Below, in pieces: positions 60,479-64,000 of a DNA stretch of 64,000 nt. The notes under the pieces are model-generated. The model was not told where the DNA came from. It made no database searches and saw nothing but the letters and a program-made list of their open reading frames with translations. The first letter of the stretch is position 1. The number at the start of each line of letters is the position of its first letter. Origin of the DNA: Humibacter sp049446075 (GTDB taxonomy: Bacteria; Actinomycetota; Actinomycetes; Actinomycetales; Microbacteriaceae); the NCBI RefSeq assembly GCF_049446075.1, contig NZ_JBMSEB010000002.1, positions 1 through 64,000 of the forward strand, read 5' to 3'. The translations under genes were made by a program, and so were the position numbers.

Positions 60479-62788
60479 CTAGTTCGTCGCCGATGTCCCC
60501 GTCGAGGTTGTGCCACCTGCCGGAGCATCTCCCCCGGTGACGAGATCGACCTGCAGCGTACGTCCATCGCTGATGTGGCGTGCGGTCGGGGCGCCTGCGC
60601 CGAGCCCATCCGCACCTGCCGCAGCGAGCTCGTACGTACCGACGGGTGCCTCGATGACGTATCGGCCATCCGCGTTCGCGTGCACCGATCCACTCACCGC
60701 TTGGCCACCGCCATTGCCTTGTCCGACGGTCCTGTAGGTGACCGTGGCCCCGGCAACGACATCACCGGTTGCGGAGGAGACCAGTCCCGTCAGCAGACCG
60801 GAACCTGCCGCCGGTCGGTACACGACAGGCCCGACGGTGGGCGGCGTCGTGAGCGACGTGCCGAAGAAGTCGGAGTCCAGAGGCAGCTGACTGCTGTCGG
60901 AGTCACCCGTGGCATTGAACCCTCCTGCTATCGCGGACAGATCCACGGGGGTCCCAGCCCACAACAATGGGGATGTGCTGGAGGTGGGAGCGGCGCCCCC
61001 AACGTCATCGGCCGGGTTACCGCCCAGCAACGGGTCGGATGTGATGGCTGCTGGATCGGTGCTCGCGGCCAGCACCTGGGGACCGAAGTACGCGTTGTTG
61101 CTGAAGGTCACCCCCGGGTACGCGGCACGGAACTGAGCCCCTGCAACGTCGGCGCGAGTGTTCACGTAGACGTTGTTCAGGATGTAATGCGCGTTCTGAG
61201 CCCGCAGGATGCTGCTCGCCGTACCCGATGACTCGAAGAATCCGACCGTGTTGTTCTTGAGCGGCTTGACGGTGTTGTAGAAGAGGTTGTTGTAGACCAC
61301 GTTCACACCGCTGTCGCCGTGCGGATTGACGTAATTGCGGTCGATGTCCTCGATGATGTTGTAGCGAACGACGGCGCTTCCGAATCCGAAGCCGCAGAGC
61401 AGGATGCCCTCACCCGAATTGTGGATGTAGTTCCCCTGAATGAGTGCGTTCGTCGTTCCTCGATCGGGATCGATGGCGTTCGAGTCCGCGGCACCGGTGC
61501 GTCCCTCGAGCTCGGCCAGCTCGTTGTTCTGCACGACGATGTTGTCCGAGTAGTACATCTCGATGCCGGAGACACCTGCGCCGTCGATGAGGTTGTTCTC
61601 GACCGTCGCACCCTGAACAGAGGTCAGGTAGAGCGAGTCCCAGCCGTACTGGGTGTCCCGGTTGGTCAGATAGTTGTCCGAGATCTCGATCTTGGTCAGC
61701 GGACGCCAGTCGGGGTCGGCGGTGACGGTGCCGTTGCTGGTCGCCTTGCCGGCAGCGCGATCACCCCAGCCCGGCGCCACATCTTTGTATCGGTTTGTCC
61801 CCATTCCGGAGAACTGCTTGAAGACGACGTTTGCGAACGACGTGTTGGCGATGACGTTGCCGGTCACATCGATGTCGGTGAACTGGGTAACCGTGTGTGC
61901 GTCGCCCTTCAGCCCTTCGAAGAGGATGCCCCCCGTGCGCTTGGAGCGATCGAGACCGGCTCCGCTGACCGACCAGGTGACACCGCTGACATCGTGGATG
62001 AAGACGTTGTGGATCGTGTAGCCGGAGAGCGTCCCGGAGTTCTCGCCCTGCACGTGGATTCCACGCAGGTCGCCGGTCTTCGGGTTCTGCTCACCGGGAA
62101 CCTGCCCGACGTTGGCAGCCGGCTGGAAGGTCGTCGCGTCGAACCCGTCGGTCACGTTGCTGATATCGAGGTTAGAGATATCCCAGTGCTGCTGGTTGGT
62201 GAGCTGTACCACGTCGTTGACGACGCCCCGGCCGTCCAGCACAGGAGCGGAGCCGTTGCCATAGCTCGACAGAACGATCGGCCGTGCCGCGGTTCCCGAA
62301 CCCTGCGGAGCCAGCAAGGCGGTCGGCTTCGGGCCGACGACGGCGCTGGGCACCCCACCGGTCCACTGCGTGTAGTCATACGCCTCGCCGGCGACCTCGT
62401 TCCCCTGTGCCGACCAGGTGCTCCCTGCCTTGAGGAGGATGCGATCGCCGGGGCCGAACCTGGTGGCACTGACCCTGCCGAGCGATCGCCACGCCGTGGC
62501 CGGAGACAGGCCGTTCGCGCCATCGTCACCGCCGACCGAGTCCACGTAATACGTGTGCCCGCTGTGACCCTTTGGAGCCGATCCGTCCACGACCGGAAGC
62601 GCACCTTCCGCGACGACGGAGCGTCCATCCGCCTTCAAGGCGTCCTTACTGGTGAACCCCGAAAAGGATGTCGCCCTCTCGGATCCTGGCGGAGTAGCCG
62701 CGGCCGCGGCGGATGCTCCGGCCACGATCATCGACATCCCGACCGCCGGCGCCATGAGGCTCATCAGCCAACGCCTTGATCTCTTCAT
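60479..62788 (-). CDS. Secreted right-handed parallel beta-helix protein
   Basis: Exported protein of 769 aa. A signal peptide (1 to about 32, ending AAAAATP) precedes a start typical of DUF1565/pectate-lyase-like beta-helices (TYYVDSVGGDDGANGLSPATAWRSL) and a long series of beta-helix coils rich in Asn (KIEISDNYL, ATVENNLIDGAG, ALIQGNYIHNSGEG, YNNLFYNTVKPLKNNT). The C-terminal 100 residues form a carboxypeptidase-regulatory-like beta-sandwich (GLVSSATGDVVAGATVTYRT). Polysaccharide lyase or glycosidase activity is plausible, but no catalytic residues can be assigned by eye. It lies downstream of lacI in the same direction, next to a tRNA scar. Confidence 0.8.
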   Translation of the reverse strand: MKRSRRWLMSLMAPAVGMSMIVAGASAAAAATPPGSERATSFSGFTSKDALKADGRSVVAEGALPVVDGSAPKGHSGHTYYVDSVGGDDGANGLSPATAWRSLGRVSATRFGPGDRILLKAGSTWSAQGNEVAGEAYDYTQWTGGVPSAVVGPKPTALLAPQGSGTAARPIVLSSYGNGSAPVLDGRGVVNDVVQLTNQQHWDISNLDISNVTDGFDATTFQPAANVGQVPGEQNPKTGDLRGIHVQGENSGTLSGYTIHNVFIHDVSGVTWSVSGAGLDRSKRTGGILFEGLKGDAHTVTQFTDIDVTGNVIANTSFANVVFKQFSGMGTNRYKDVAPGWGDRAAGKATSNGTVTADPDWRPLTKIEISDNYLTNRDTQYGWDSLYLTSVQGATVENNLIDGAGVSGIEMYYSDNIVVQNNELAELEGRTGAADSNAIDPDRGTTNALIQGNYIHNSGEGILLCGFGFGSAVVRYNIIEDIDRNYVNPHGDSGVNVVYNNLFYNTVKPLKNNTVGFFESSGTASSILRAQNAHYILNNVYVNTRADVAGAQFRAAYPGVTFSNNAYFGPQVLAASTDPAAITSDPLLGGNPADDVGGAAPTSSTSPLLWAGTPVDLSAIAGGFNATGDSDSSQLPLDSDFFGTSLTTPPTVGPVVYRPAAGSGLLTGLVSSATGDVVAGATVTYRTVGQGNGGGQAVSGSVHANADGRYVIEAPVGTYELAAAGADGLGAGAPTARHISDGRTLQVDLVTGGDAPAGGTTSTGTSATN

Positions 62789-63174
62789 TTCGCGTGCTCC
62801 TCATTTGTCACTGGCAGTCTCGCGGTGCACCGCGGACCGGTCCATTCGTTGCGCGAACGAGTGTCTGCGTCCGACCGCGGGAACGGTCCGAGGCGGGAGG
62901 GAGTCGCTGAAGTCATCGGTGCTCCTTTGCACTCACGCCGGCTTTTCCTAGGGCTCGTCGCCGATCGAGCGGTGGCGTCGCTGTGAGTCTGCCAACGGTT
63001 CCACGCATCGTCAAGGATGTTGCCATCGTTGCTTTTCTCACACTTGAGGGTCAATACGTCCATCGGCAGCCCTGGTTCGGACAACGGTTCCATGCAGCGC
63101 AACGTGCGTGGAGACAATACCGGCCGAGCTGACGCGGGCTCTGGACCCGAGGCATCCCACGCCCGGAAAGGTCG
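62789..63174 (-). promoter_or_regulatory. Control region of the beta-helix gene with two direct repeats
   Basis: CAACGGTTCCACGCA (62993-63007) and CAACGGTTCCATGCA (63082-63096) are direct repeats differing at one base, 89 bases apart centre to centre. They lie near TTGACG- and TTGACC-like -35 elements on the minus strand. They are good candidate sites for the LacI encoded just upstream. No gene seen in this gap. Confidence 0.5.
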
Positions 63175-64000
63175 TCAGGCTGCGAGTGTGCTGGCGCGGA
63201 CGATCAACCGACCACGCAGATGAACGTCCGGTTCGTCCGCGCTGCTGAGCGCAAGAGCGAGAGCTGCGCGGCCTGCTTCCAGGAACGGCAGTGCGACGGT
63301 TGTCAGCGGCGGCGTGAGATCGCACGCTATGGGGATGTCGTCCACTCCGGACAGAGCGACATCGCGCGGCGTCGCCAGGCCGGCCTCGTTCAAGGCGTGC
63401 AGAGCCCCGATGGCGAGCACGTCATTTCCTGCGAGGATCACGTCCGGCCGGCGCGACCGCTCGAGCAGTCGACGGGTGGCGTCGCGCCCGCCCGCCCGCG
63501 AGACGTCACTGTTCTCGATCGCGATGCGTTCCACGTCGTACCCGGCCTCCGCGAACGCGTCGAGGAATCCTCGTGCTCGGCTCTCCATGGCAGGATGCCC
63601 GTGCGAAGTCAGGATCGCCGGCCTGCTGCGTCCGAGCGAAGCCATGTGGCGTCCCACCATGCGTCCGACCTCCTGATCGTCGAAACGAACGGCCGGAAAG
63701 TCGTAGTCGTGCTCGCCGATGAACACCACATTGGCGCCATCGCGGCGCACGGACCGCAATTCCGTGAGGATCAGCTCACGGTCGGACGCGGCGAAGCTTG
63801 CGCTCGTCACGACCAATGCGAGAGGTCGCATACCTCTGAGGACTCGAAGCGCCGAGATGTGGTCGCTGGGATCCTGGCCCACGGCGGTGATGCTCACCGT
63901 GACGTCGTGTTCGCGCCCGGCCTGTTCCATGCCAGCGGCCATCGCGGCGATCGACGCGGTGCGCGGATCCTCCGCCAGGAGCACGACACCGGAACGCAGC
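63175..64000 (-). CDS. LacI-family repressor, C-terminal part (cut by window edge)
   Basis: The visible 275 codons comprise the effector-binding domain of a LacI protein (RSGVVLLAEDPRTASIAAM, ILAGNDVLAIGALHAL, LSGVDDIPIACDLTPPLTTV). The frame runs on past 64000, where the missing hinge and helix-turn-helix of about 60 residues would lie. The first internal ATG at 63984 is not the true start. Placed upstream of the beta-helix gene, it probably represses it. Confidence 0.88.
   Translation of the reverse strand, partial: LRSGVVLLAEDPRTASIAAMAAGMEQAGREHDVTVSITAVGQDPSDHISALRVLRGMRPLALVVTSASFAASDRELILTELRSVRRDGANVVFIGEHDYDFPAVRFDDQEVGRMVGRHMASLGRSRPAILTSHGHPAMESRARGFLDAFAEAGYDVERIAIENSDVSRAGGRDATRRLLERSRRPDVILAGNDVLAIGALHALNEAGLATPRDVALSGVDDIPIACDLTPPLTTVALPFLEAGRAALALALSSADEPDVHLRGRLIVRASTLAA

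Overview
The window is GC-rich actinobacterial chromosome. The 5' end of a 16S rRNA gene at the left edge, the codon use, the Actinobacteria-type small SRP RNA and the gene content suggest Microbacteriaceae, but no species can be named. Most of the first 41 kb is a plant-polysaccharide utilisation region centred on L-arabinose. It holds secreted glycoside hydrolases (two related GH39-like clan-A enzymes and a GH51-type arabinofuranosidase), cytosolic hydrolases (GH63-like, GH127, GH36), four sugar ABC importers and araDBA. Five LacI-type repressors sit among their targets, and a sixth is cut by the right edge.

Layout. 1-798: 16S 5' end (minus), its leader and a terminator. 821-9801: secreted GH39-like hydrolase, divergent from lacI, a CUT1 importer and a GH63-like glycosidase. 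9859-22889: two back-to-back CUT2 importers diverging from a 313-bp region with three similar operators. The left operon ends in the GH51 enzyme; the right one is YtfQ/YtfT/YjfF/YtfR-like and ends in lacI. 23000-29231: araA, araB, araD and two lacI genes, all minus. 29423-41199: GH127, then GH36, a second CUT1 importer, lacI and a second GH39-like enzyme. The GH36 and GH39-like promoters carry the same two operator sequences. 41273-47396: ordinary genes (HtrA-like protease, recR, dnaX) and a nuclease-fold ORF between two copies of a palindromic repeat. 47726-52522: a giant IPT/TIG-repeat surface protein with a sortase-type tail. 52917-59109: xfp-pta-ackA. 59388-60324: ffs, a MaoC gene and tRNA-Ser(GGA). 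60479-64000: a secreted beta-helix protein and a truncated lacI next to a duplicated tRNA 3' end.

How the genes may work together (inference). Secreted enzymes release arabinose-containing oligosaccharides from arabinan, arabinogalactan or hydroxyproline-rich glycoproteins. The lipoprotein-dependent importers take them up. GH127, GH36 and the GH63-like enzyme finish them in the cytosol, AraA/B/D make xylulose 5-phosphate, and phosphoketolase, Pta and AckA can turn that into acetate and ATP. Neither CUT1 importer has its own ATPase here, so a shared MsmK-type ATPase elsewhere is expected.

Beyond the genes, three families of intergenic palindromic repeats stand out (58 bp x3, 65 bp x2, about 80 bp x3). 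A LamG module in the first hydrolase appears circularly permuted and nested in a ricin-type lectin fold.
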